This document shows, in pieces, positions 6,702 to 13,249 of a stretch of DNA of 13,338 nucleotides. This stretch comes from Candidatus Roizmanbacteria bacterium CG_4_10_14_0_8_um_filter_39_9. GTDB taxonomy: Bacteria > Patescibacteriota > Microgenomatia > UBA1406 > GWC2-37-13. The stretch lies in the NCBI GenBank assembly GCA_002784505.1, contig PFLF01000109.1, forward strand, positions 1 through 13,338, written 5' to 3'. Made by a program: the position numbers and the translations under genes. The notes under the pieces were generated by a model. That model ran no database searches and was not told the origin of the DNA. It saw nothing but the letters and a program-made list of their open reading frames with translations. Within the stretch, counting starts at the first letter, position 1. Every line of letters starts with the position of its first letter.

Positions 6702-7262
6702 TCAGGGACAGGTATTTTGACAGGTTGTGCACGTTGAACACTCGTCGTCAAAAACTAGTCCCGATTTTGAAATTTTGATATATCGGCACAGACCGCTTCC
6801 ATTGTTGAGTAAGCTGTTTTTTAAATAGATATAGCTACAACTGTCAGTTCCTCCCGTTATTGGCTGAAATGATACGGAAAAATCAACCGTTGGGGTGGGA
6901 TAATAAAATAAAACATTGGTTTCAAGAGAATACTGAATGGGTGTTGGAACACCAACGGCACAGTGAGGAACCATAGAATATGAGTTGTTACTTGCATTCG
7001 TTTCAAATGAAAAATAGCTGAGACGGGGATTTGCATCGGAACATAAAGATGCGTCTCCGGAGATTGTTTTCGTCTTCATCAGTTCGAGTGTATTTATTAT
7101 TTTTTTTGAATCATTCTCGATTTTTTTTCGTTCCGTAAATGCACTGAAATACGATATAGAAAATCCAGTAAAAAGCAAGATAAGACCAACAACGATAATA
7201 AGCTCAATGAGTGTAAAACTCGCAAGGGAAGTGGTACGATTTCGCATATTATAATTGACCAT
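6702..7262 (-). CDS. Minor pseudopilin, FimT/GspH-like, with cysteine-rich tail
   Basis: The 186-residue product has a leader ending TTSLAS before FTLIELIIVVG, so the -1 residue is Ser; Glu at +5 is kept. After the helix come ERKKIENDSKKIINTLELMKT-type residues and a beta-rich domain, the layout of FimT/GspH proteins. The last residues hold four cysteines in C-x2-C-x2-C-x3-C spacing (C175, C178, C181, C185), and the protein has eight cysteines in total, unusual for a minor pilin. The ATG at 7262 overlaps the previous gene by 14 bases; an ATG at 7247, one base past the upstream stop, would give a 10-residue leader and is equally plausible. First member of an H-I-J ordered trio. Subfamily assignment is moderate. 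Confidence 0.75.
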   Translation of the reverse strand: MVNYNMRNRTTSLASFTLIELIIVVGLILLFTGFSISYFSAFTERKKIENDSKKIINTLELMKTKTISGDASLCSDANPRLSYFSFETNASNNSYSMVPHCAVGVPTPIQYSLETNVLFYYPTPTVDFSVSFQPITGGTDSCSYIYLKNSLLNNGSGLCRYIKISKSGLVFDDECSTCTTCQNTCP

Positions 7263-7695
7263 ACGGGCCCATACAATAATTACAAAGTAATGACCCTGTT
7301 GCGTAGCAGTTTCCGCATTTAAGACCCGTTTCCGGTTGTATTTCTAAACTCGCTCCGATAGTGTAAGATAGACCATCGAGACTGTAATAGTAATATCTAT
7401 ATGTTGCGGGGACAGGATCTTTCGGGCTGGTACTCAAATACACTTCTCCAGAACAATCAGTCGTACTACAAAACGCTGTCGGGACTATTCCATCTAGTTT
7501 TATTGGATATTTATTTGTGCTGCTTTTATACATTTCAACTGCTGCACGAATTTGTTCAAGATCGCCTTTTCTTTTAGCGTCTCGAGACTGCTTCATAATT
7601 GATGAGTATGACAAGGTTCCAACTGCGGTAATGATCCCTATAATAGTAACCACAACCAATATTTCAATAAAGGTAAACCCTCGACGAATGTGCAT
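7249..7695 (-). CDS. GspG-like type IV pilin, paralogue 3, with paired CxxC
   Basis: This 148-residue prepilin has a six-residue leader MHIRRG and a canonical cleavage point before FTFIEILVV, with Glu at +5. After the helix it carries QSRDAKRKGDLEQIRAAVEMY and a YP pair. Further on come DP at 93-94, a run of tyrosines (99-104) and ASLE, the GspG-like pilin pattern shared with its two upstream neighbours. The C-terminus adds two CxxC pairs, C127/C130 and C138/C141, spaced seven residues apart, plus C76 and C81. The neighbours lack this extension. It starts 2 bases after paralogue 2, with no Shine-Dalgarno. It is a likely fibre subunit or a fibre-like minor component; which of the three is major cannot be told from sequence. 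Confidence 0.85.
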   Translation of the reverse strand: MHIRRGFTFIEILVVVTIIGIITAVGTLSYSSIMKQSRDAKRKGDLEQIRAAVEMYKSSTNKYPIKLDGIVPTAFCSTTDCSGEVYLSTSPKDPVPATYRYYYYSLDGLSYTIGASLEIQPETGLKCGNCYATGSLLCNYCMGPYGQL

Positions 7696-7697
7696 AT

Positions 7698-8084
7698 CTA
7701 TTGTTGATTGGACAGGCAGTAGGAGGCCGGCGTCTCAACTTCTAATGTTGTACAAATTGTGTACGTTGATGATGTTGAAACTGACATAGGATAAGGAGTT
7801 GAACGGGGGTCAACAGGAACGGTAGGTAATATAATAGCGACTGGCGAAGTACAGCCAACCGTTGGAACAGCTCCTCCTGACCCTACCGGATATTGATAGC
7901 CACAGAGTGAATAGTATTGTTCAAATGAACTTTGAATGAGCTTCAAATCACTTTTTCGTCTTGCGTCACGCGACTTTTTCTGAGCCGTAGAATAAGAAAC
8001 AGAGGCTATTGAAATAATTATAGCGATAATTCCAAGTACAATAAGCATCTCCAAAAGGGTAAATGCGCTAGATGATTTCATCAT
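7698..8084 (-). CDS. GspG-like type IV pilin, paralogue 2
   Basis: At 128 residues this is the shortest of the three tandem pilins. The leader MMKSSSA ends in Ala, a tolerated alternative to Gly, before FTLLEMLIVLGII; Glu at +5 is present. The mature protein has KKSRDARRKSDLKLIQSSFEQYY after the helix, then a YP pair, DP (92-93) and a TTLE segment, aligning with paralogues 1 and 3. Cysteines are at 61, 78, 111 and 123. A second ATG lies one codon downstream, so the leader may be six residues. It starts 3 bases after the previous stop and 2 bases before the next gene, so the three pilins are very likely cotranscribed. Confidence 0.85.
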   Translation of the reverse strand: MMKSSSAFTLLEMLIVLGIIAIIISIASVSYSTAQKKSRDARRKSDLKLIQSSFEQYYSLCGYQYPVGSGGAVPTVGCTSPVAIILPTVPVDPRSTPYPMSVSTSSTYTICTTLEVETPASYCLSNQQ

Positions 8085-8087
8085 ATA

Positions 8088-8543
8088 TTATGGCTCAACA
8101 ACTTTATAAAATATACCTGACATACATGTTCCAAAACCTTCAGGATTATCTACTATTCCTTCTTTATCATTTTTGTTTTCGAGACAAGCATACATAACAT
8201 AACGCAACGTGTCGCCGATAGTACGACGATAATAATACGCCGAAGGACTTGTGCAGGTTCCTCGGGGGTCACCGGGAACTTTATTGGTAATTATAGTCGT
8301 CCCAACACTCCATGAACTACACGGACTTGGAATGGTGCCGTCTGCAGGATACGAAATAGGACTTTGTGATTCTTTATAAATCTCCAACATTTTTTGAAGT
8401 TGCTTAAGATCTGATTTGCGTTGGTTATCGCGCGCAAGCTCTCTCATATTGGTGAAGTTCGGGAAGATCATAGCAACCAAACCAATAGTTATTGCGATAA
8501 CTACCAAAATTTCAACTAAAGTAAACCCGTACTTATTATCCAT
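8088..8543 (-). CDS. GspG-like type IV pilin, paralogue 1
   Basis: This 151-residue prepilin is the first pilin of the operon. The leader MDNKYG and cleavage point before FTLVEILVVIA are canonical, with Gly at -1 and Glu at +5. After the helix come LARDNQRKSDLKQLQKMLEIY and YP, then DPRGT, a YYYRR segment and a CLE segment corresponding to the LE of its paralogues. Cysteines are at 75, 97, 120 and 140. The ATG directly abuts the TAA of the delta'-like gene (no bases between), which suggests translational coupling. With a canonical leader and first position among the pilins, it is a reasonable guess for the major fibre subunit, but that is inference. Confidence 0.87.
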   Translation of the reverse strand: MDNKYGFTLVEILVVIAITIGLVAMIFPNFTNMRELARDNQRKSDLKQLQKMLEIYKESQSPISYPADGTIPSPCSSWSVGTTIITNKVPGDPRGTCTSPSAYYYRRTIGDTLRYVMYACLENKNDKEGIVDNPEGFGTCMSGIFYKVVEP

Positions 8544-9206
8544 TTACTTCATGCTAACCGTTTTATGAATGGAAATCAAGAGATTGTCGAGCGCAAGTTG
8601 AGGTGTGGCATTGGAATATATTATTTGTTCTTTTGTTTTAAATATAGCTTTTATGCAATGCGCAAATTGAACCGATGTTGCCATTCTCATTTTATTTCTT
8701 AGGTAGAGAGTCAGTTTATCTAAAAAGACAATGCTATCTTCCTTTGTCGTCGAGAGAAGGGGATTGCCCATAAAATGATAGCCTTCTTTCAACTGCTCGT
8801 ATAGAACATCGTACCCTTTCACTTCTTCTTGCAATAAAAAATCTTCTTGGTCTTTGTCTACATATACTAGCTGCATGCGTGATCGTATTGTAGGGAGCGT
8901 ACTTTCAGGATTTGTGGTTGAAATAAATACCGAGTTTCTTTCGCTTTTTTCCTCAAGTGTCTTGAGGAGGGCGTTTTGAATAACAATTGATGCAAGTTCA
9001 AATGAATATATCACAAACAACCTTTCCTTCGGAATATGCGTCGCAAGTGTTTTTTGTAAAAATCGAATGTCATCAATCGTCAATATTTTATTGTCTGGAT
9101 CAATCTCAATAACATTCAGTGGTGTTATACTTCGTTCCTCAATGTACGCTCTAATATACTTGCTAAGCAATTTTTTTTGCTTGTAAACAATAAGTCGGGA
9201 AATCAT
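8544..9206 (-). CDS. DNA polymerase III delta'-like clamp-loader protein, short form
   Basis: The clamp loader opens the sliding clamp during replication; delta' is its non-ATPase AAA+ subunit. The 220-residue product has a TIDDIRFLQKTLATHI segment, then NALLKTLEEKSE and TLPTIRSRM, matching the IdqIR, NALLKTLEEP and TIxSRC blocks of delta'. It is short against about 330 residues in E. coli: it lacks a P-loop and the four-cysteine zinc module, and the SRC motif has become SRM although the Arg is kept. The C-terminal segment with NATPQLALDNLLISIH resembles the family end. It is the first gene of the leftward pilus operon and abuts the first pilin. It may be a genuine reduced holB or a divergent paralogue; I lean to the former without being able to exclude the latter. 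Confidence 0.72.
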   Translation of the reverse strand: MISRLIVYKQKKLLSKYIRAYIEERSITPLNVIEIDPDNKILTIDDIRFLQKTLATHIPKERLFVIYSFELASIVIQNALLKTLEEKSERNSVFISTTNPESTLPTIRSRMQLVYVDKDQEDFLLQEEVKGYDVLYEQLKEGYHFMGNPLLSTTKEDSIVFLDKLTLYLRNKMRMATSVQFAHCIKAIFKTKEQIIYSNATPQLALDNLLISIHKTVSMK

Positions 9207-9212
9207 ACTGTA

Positions 9213-9241
9213 TTGAATTTTAACAAATAAGTAACTATATT
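9213..9241 (+). promoter_or_regulatory. Candidate promoter for pilB-pilT-pilC
   Basis: TTGAAT (9213-9218) and TATATT (9236-9241) are separated by 17 bases, with four and five matches to consensus. A start about seven bases after the -10 would fall near 9248, inside the pilB Shine-Dalgarno, which weakens the assignment. A start a few bases earlier would be needed to retain the ribosome binding site. Confidence 0.35.
9217..9225 (-). promoter_or_regulatory. Candidate extended -10 for the leftward pilin operon
   Basis: On the minus strand the motif TGtTAAAAT (TG at 9224-9225, hexamer 9217-9222) lies 10 bases upstream of the delta'-like ATG, predicting a leader of about four bases. No clear -35 is seen at the usual distance, which extended -10 promoters can do without. 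It overlaps the -35 of the rightward candidate promoter. Confidence 0.4.
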
Positions 9242-9244
9242 TAT

Positions 9245-9250
9245 AGGAGA
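9245..9250 (+). promoter_or_regulatory. Shine-Dalgarno site of pilB
   Basis: AGGAGA lies just upstream of the ATG at 9254, with five bases between GGAG and the start codon. It is one of two clear Shine-Dalgarno sites in the window and fixes the pilB start. Confidence 0.7.
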
Positions 9251-9253
9251 CCT

Positions 9254-10966
9254 ATGATAATCACGCCAAAACAATTTATTCTTAAACTTGTCCAACTCAA
9301 TTTAATAAACGCTGAGGAGGGAGAGAAATATGAGGTTGACGCACTTAATAAAAATCTACCCATTTATGAGTATTTTTTGAAATATTCTCCCATAAAGAAG
9401 GAGGTCGTGCTTAAAATTCAGGCCGCACTTCTTGGCGTTCCTTATATTGAAATTTCATCTTCTGCAGTCGACCCTCAAGCCTTAAATGTTATTCCTGAAT
9501 CAGTATCGCGTCGTTATGGGATATTGCCCTATGCATACGACCAGAAAACGGAGTCAATTTATGTGGCAACTTCTGATCCCCTCAACGTGAACTTAAACGA
9601 TTTTTTAGAAAAAAAGACAGGTAAAAGAGTGATTCTTGCATTGGCATACTATGATGACATAATCAAGGGGCTTAACGCAAGTTATGCACATGGACTCTCA
9701 CCAGAAGTGAAGGAAGCGTTGGCTGAAGTGTCCGGCGGAGGGAGAATAAAAAATACTGAGGAACAGACAACTATCATTAAAGAGGCTCCTATTGCTAAAA
9801 TTGTGGACACTATTCTTGAATTTGCGGTAAAAGGAAGAGCCTCCGATGTTCATATAGAGGCACAGGAGGACAAAACACGAATAAGATACCGGATTGATGG
9901 CATACTTCAGGAAAAATTAACACTTCCTCGTACCATCCACGACTCACTTGTGTCCCGCATCAAGATTTTATCGGAAATGAAAATTGATGAGAGAAGAATC
10001 CCTCAGGATGGGCGGTTTACTTTTAAAATTGGCGATCAGGTCGTGGATTTGCGTGTCTCAACTCTTCCTACCGTGCATGGCGAAAAGGTGGTTATGAGAC
10101 TTCTCAAAAAAACGGGGGGGCTTCCCATGCTCGGCGAACTGGGACTGCGCGGAACACAGGTAAAAGATTTGGAAGAAGCCATCTCAAAGCCTTACGGGAT
10201 TATTCTTGTTACCGGTCCAACCGGCTCAGGAAAAACAACTACACTGTATTCTATTTTAACGAAACTGAACAAACCAACGGTTAATATTGTGACTCTCGAG
10301 GATCCTGTAGAGTATCAGATTGAAGGAATTAACCAAGTACAGATTAACCCACAGGCAGGTTTGACCTTTGCTGCCGGTTTGCGCTCTTTTTTACGACAGG
10401 ATCCAAATATAATACTTGTTGGAGAAATTCGCGATAAAGAGACTACTCAGCTTGCCATACAGGCAGCACTTACCGGGCACCTTGTTTTCTCTACACTTCA
10501 TACTAATGATGCCGCAACAGCAATTCCGCGTCTTATAGATCTGGGAGGAGAGCCTTTTTTGATTTCCTCTGTGTTGAATGCCTCGGTTGCGCAAAGAATT
10601 GCCCGCAGAGTGTGCGATTCCTGTAAAGAAACGTATGAACCTCTTCCACAAATTAAAGAGCAGATTGCTCAGGTACTTGGGCCTTGGCTTCCTTCAAAAT
10701 ATCAAAAGGGGGAGCCAATCAAGCTCTCGCGCGGGAAGGGATGCTCGGAGTGTAATTTTTCAGGTTATTTGGGCCGCATTGCCATCTTTGAAGTCCTTAA
10801 AATATCACCTGAAATTAATAAACTTATACTGACTGAATCTTCCGCCAAACAGATTGAAGAAGTTGCAAAAAAGGAAAATTTAATAATTATGAAACAGGAT
10901 GGATTTTTAAAAGCACTTGAGGGAGTTACCACCCTCGAAGAAGTGTTGCGCATTGCTGAAGTATAG
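9254..10966 (+). CDS. pilB: Type IV pilus assembly ATPase PilB
   Basis: PilB is the hexameric cytoplasmic ATPase that powers pilus extension by turning the PilC platform. The 570-residue product has an N-terminal MshEN/T2SSE-N type domain (about residues 1-150) and then the secretion ATPase core. Walker A GPTGSGKT is at 321-328, the Asp box starts at LEDPVEYQ, Walker B VGEIRD has catalytic E391, and the His box reads TGHLVFSTLHTND. Two CxxC pairs, C454/C457 and C497/C500, form the tetracysteine zinc motif typical of PilB/GspE and absent from PilT. All catalytic elements are intact. A good Shine-Dalgarno fixes the start. It is first in a rightward operon, with pilT beginning 2 bases after its stop. 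Confidence 0.96.
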   Translation: MIITPKQFILKLVQLNLINAEEGEKYEVDALNKNLPIYEYFLKYSPIKKEVVLKIQAALLGVPYIEISSSAVDPQALNVIPESVSRRYGILPYAYDQKTESIYVATSDPLNVNLNDFLEKKTGKRVILALAYYDDIIKGLNASYAHGLSPEVKEALAEVSGGGRIKNTEEQTTIIKEAPIAKIVDTILEFAVKGRASDVHIEAQEDKTRIRYRIDGILQEKLTLPRTIHDSLVSRIKILSEMKIDERRIPQDGRFTFKIGDQVVDLRVSTLPTVHGEKVVMRLLKKTGGLPMLGELGLRGTQVKDLEEAISKPYGIILVTGPTGSGKTTTLYSILTKLNKPTVNIVTLEDPVEYQIEGINQVQINPQAGLTFAAGLRSFLRQDPNIILVGEIRDKETTQLAIQAALTGHLVFSTLHTNDAATAIPRLIDLGGEPFLISSVLNASVAQRIARRVCDSCKETYEPLPQIKEQIAQVLGPWLPSKYQKGEPIKLSRGKGCSECNFSGYLGRIAIFEVLKISPEINKLILTESSAKQIEEVAKKENLIIMKQDGFLKALEGVTTLEEVLRIAEV

Positions 10967-10968
10967 CT

Positions 10969-12021
10969 ATGACAATAAATGAACTCTTACAAACAACTAT
11001 CGATAAAAATGCTTCAGATCTCCATATCGTTCCTGAGCATTTTTCATCGGTCAGAATAAATAATGAGTTGTTGCTTCTTCGCGCTGCGGGGAGACTGACA
11101 GGTAAAGAAACACAAGAACTTTTAATCCCTATTCTTTCAGAATCACAAAAAGTTTTTTTTAATGAAAATAAAGAATTGGATTTTGGATATGATTTTGGCG
11201 AACATCGTTTTAGAGTAAACATCTATACCAATAAAAAAAACATTGCAGCAGCATTTCGTTTAATTCCCACCAAAATCAAATCAATTGATGAGCTTGGTCT
11301 CCCGAGTATCTTTCATACTTTCACAACCATGCGACAGGGCCTTGTTTTATTTACGGGTCCGGCTGGTGAGGGAAAGTCAACATCAATGGCGGCAATCATA
11401 AACGAAATTAATGATAAATACTCAAAGCACATTATTACCATTGAGGATCCTATCGAATTTACCTATCCCCAGTCAAAGTCCATCATATCCCAGCGAGAGT
11501 TGCATCAGGATACACTTTCTTGGAGCGTCGCATTGAAATCGGCTCTTCGTGAAGATCCAGATATTGTGTTGGTCGGGGAGATTCGTGACCACGAGACAAT
11601 ACAGTTGGTGCTTACTCTTGCCGAGACGGGCCATCTGGTTTTTTCAACCCTTCACACAGGTTCAGCTCGTGAAGCAATTGACCGTATTGTTGATGTTTTT
11701 CCTTCAAATCAACAAAATCAGGTAAGGAATAGTTTGTCGGGAACTCTTGTTTCTGTTATTGCGCAACGCCTGATTCCTGATTCATCTGGTCTTTCTCGGA
11801 TTCCCGCCTTTGAAATACTCACAAATAACGCCTCCGTTTCATCCATCATTCGAGATGGTAAGAACTTCATGTTGGATAATGTTTTGGAAACAAATGAAGA
11901 TGCCGGCATGATCTTGTTTGAGAAATATCTGGCAAAATTATATCGGTCGGGCCAAATAACTAAAGAAGAGGCCGTGGACCATGCGATTCGAAAAAATTTA
12001 ATTTCCAAATTTATTACTTGA
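10969..12021 (+). CDS. pilT: Type IV pilus retraction ATPase PilT
   Basis: PilT drives pilus depolymerisation, the basis of twitching and DNA uptake. The 350-residue product is PilT-sized and lacks the zinc motif of PilB. It has the N-terminal ASDLHI element (residues 15-20), Walker A GPAGEGKS at 130-137, Asp box IEDPIEF, Walker B VGEIRD with E204, and the His box TGHLVFSTLHT (221-230). The C-terminal element ASVSSIIRDGK (from residue 288) sits where PilT proteins carry the AIRNLIRE retraction motif, though it is diverged. The P-loop differs from the common GPTGSGKS by Ala and Glu but still fits GxxxxGK[ST]. It lies 2 bases after pilB and 1 base before pilC, so it is clearly in one operon. 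A PilU-like paralogue is a less likely alternative. Confidence 0.92.
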   Translation: MTINELLQTTIDKNASDLHIVPEHFSSVRINNELLLLRAAGRLTGKETQELLIPILSESQKVFFNENKELDFGYDFGEHRFRVNIYTNKKNIAAAFRLIPTKIKSIDELGLPSIFHTFTTMRQGLVLFTGPAGEGKSTSMAAIINEINDKYSKHIITIEDPIEFTYPQSKSIISQRELHQDTLSWSVALKSALREDPDIVLVGEIRDHETIQLVLTLAETGHLVFSTLHTGSAREAIDRIVDVFPSNQQNQVRNSLSGTLVSVIAQRLIPDSSGLSRIPAFEILTNNASVSSIIRDGKNFMLDNVLETNEDAGMILFEKYLAKLYRSGQITKEEAVDHAIRKNLISKFIT

Positions 12022-12022
12022 C

Positions 12023-13222
12023 ATGCGTTATTGGTATAAGGCCCTAAAAAAGAATAAAATCATACGAAAGACGATTGAGTCCGCTTCTGAACGCGAGGTT
12101 GTGTCTTTTTTGAAAAAAAACGGATACATTCCTATTGAGGTTAACAAGGTTGATGTCTTTTTCCCTCAACTGCAAGGATTATTTGATAAAGTCCAGTTTG
12201 TGGACATTGTCGATTTTACCCGCCAGCTTGCGATCATGCTTAATGCAGGATTGACCCTTGTTGATTGTTTTTCAATTCTTGAGAAACAGACCAAAAAACA
12301 ATCTCTCCTTGAGCTTATCCAGACGCTTAATAAAGAAGTACTTGCGGGAAATACATTCTCCTCAGCTCTTCAAAAAAATCAGGCTCACTTTTCAAATCTG
12401 TATGTTGCCCTGATTAAATCAGGAGAAGCTTCCGGGAAATTAAGTGACATTTTACTTAAACTTGCAGATAATCTTGAAAAACAGAGAGAATTTCAAAATA
12501 AAATCAAAGGAGCGCTCACATATCCAATCGTGGTTCTTATCGGCATGGCCGCTGTCATGTTTGTCATGATTACCTTCGTCATGCCTAAACTCCTTAATCT
12601 ATATAAGGACTTTAATATTGATCTGCCCACGTCGACGAAAATTCTGATTGCTGTTTCAGGTTTCTCGGCGACCTTCTGGCCAATTATCCTTATTGCATTA
12701 TTTGGGGGATTCTATGCTATTCAAAAATATTTTAGTACTAAACAAGGAAAATATTTTTTTGATTCATTAGTTTTAAAGATTCCAGTCGTTGGAACGCTCG
12801 TCCAGATTTCATCACTTGTTGACACCACAAGAACGCTTGCTATCCTTATAGGATCGGGGGTGTCTATTTTGGATGGATTGTCAATAGTTATCGATACTAC
12901 GGGAAATATAATTTACAAAAATTCATTTATAAATATTCTCAAGCAGGTTGAAAAAGGGTTTTCGTTTGGTACCGCACTTAACAATGAAGGAATATTTCCT
13001 CCAATACTGGTACAGATGTCAACGGTCGGAGAGCAGACCGGTAAACTGGACGATACACTTATGCGGATATCTCATTACTTTGAGGCAGAGTCGGAGATGA
13101 CTATTAAGACTCTTACCACCTTAATTGAGCCGCTAATACTCGTGATATTGGGATTAGGTGTTGGGTTTTTGGTCATTTCCGTTATTACGCCAATCTATAA
13201 TTTAACTTCATCATTTAAGTGA
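12023..13222 (+). CDS. pilC: Type IV pilus platform protein PilC (GspF family)
   Basis: PilC is the inner membrane platform that the PilB and PilT hexamers engage. The 399-residue product has a short N-terminal segment starting MRYWYKALKKNK and then two GspF repeats (about residues 65-187 and 269-391). Each contains the family GE-G motif: SGEASGKL at 133-140 and GEQTGKL at 336-342. Membrane helices are predicted at about 166-189, 206-232 and 368-391, the normal three-helix layout. It starts one base after pilT, without a Shine-Dalgarno, and is the last gene of the operon. No terminator hairpin with a T-run is visible after its TGA. Confidence 0.96.
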   Translation: MRYWYKALKKNKIIRKTIESASEREVVSFLKKNGYIPIEVNKVDVFFPQLQGLFDKVQFVDIVDFTRQLAIMLNAGLTLVDCFSILEKQTKKQSLLELIQTLNKEVLAGNTFSSALQKNQAHFSNLYVALIKSGEASGKLSDILLKLADNLEKQREFQNKIKGALTYPIVVLIGMAAVMFVMITFVMPKLLNLYKDFNIDLPTSTKILIAVSGFSATFWPIILIALFGGFYAIQKYFSTKQGKYFFDSLVLKIPVVGTLVQISSLVDTTRTLAILIGSGVSILDGLSIVIDTTGNIIYKNSFINILKQVEKGFSFGTALNNEGIFPPILVQMSTVGEQTGKLDDTLMRISHYFEAESEMTIKTLTTLIEPLILVILGLGVGFLVISVITPIYNLTSSFK

Positions 13223-13249
13223 TATTGATAGAAAGAAATACCCGGTTCT

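Noticed and set aside
6691..6741. Longer N-terminus for the PilV-like gene starting at 6741
   Set aside because: It would add 17 residues that do not fit a prepilin leader and overlap the previous gene by 40 bases.
10114..10120. Run of seven G in pilB, considered as a phase-variation tract
   Set aside because: Seven G is short for slipped-strand switching, the frame is intact on both sides, and the run encodes part of a plausible KKTGG turn.
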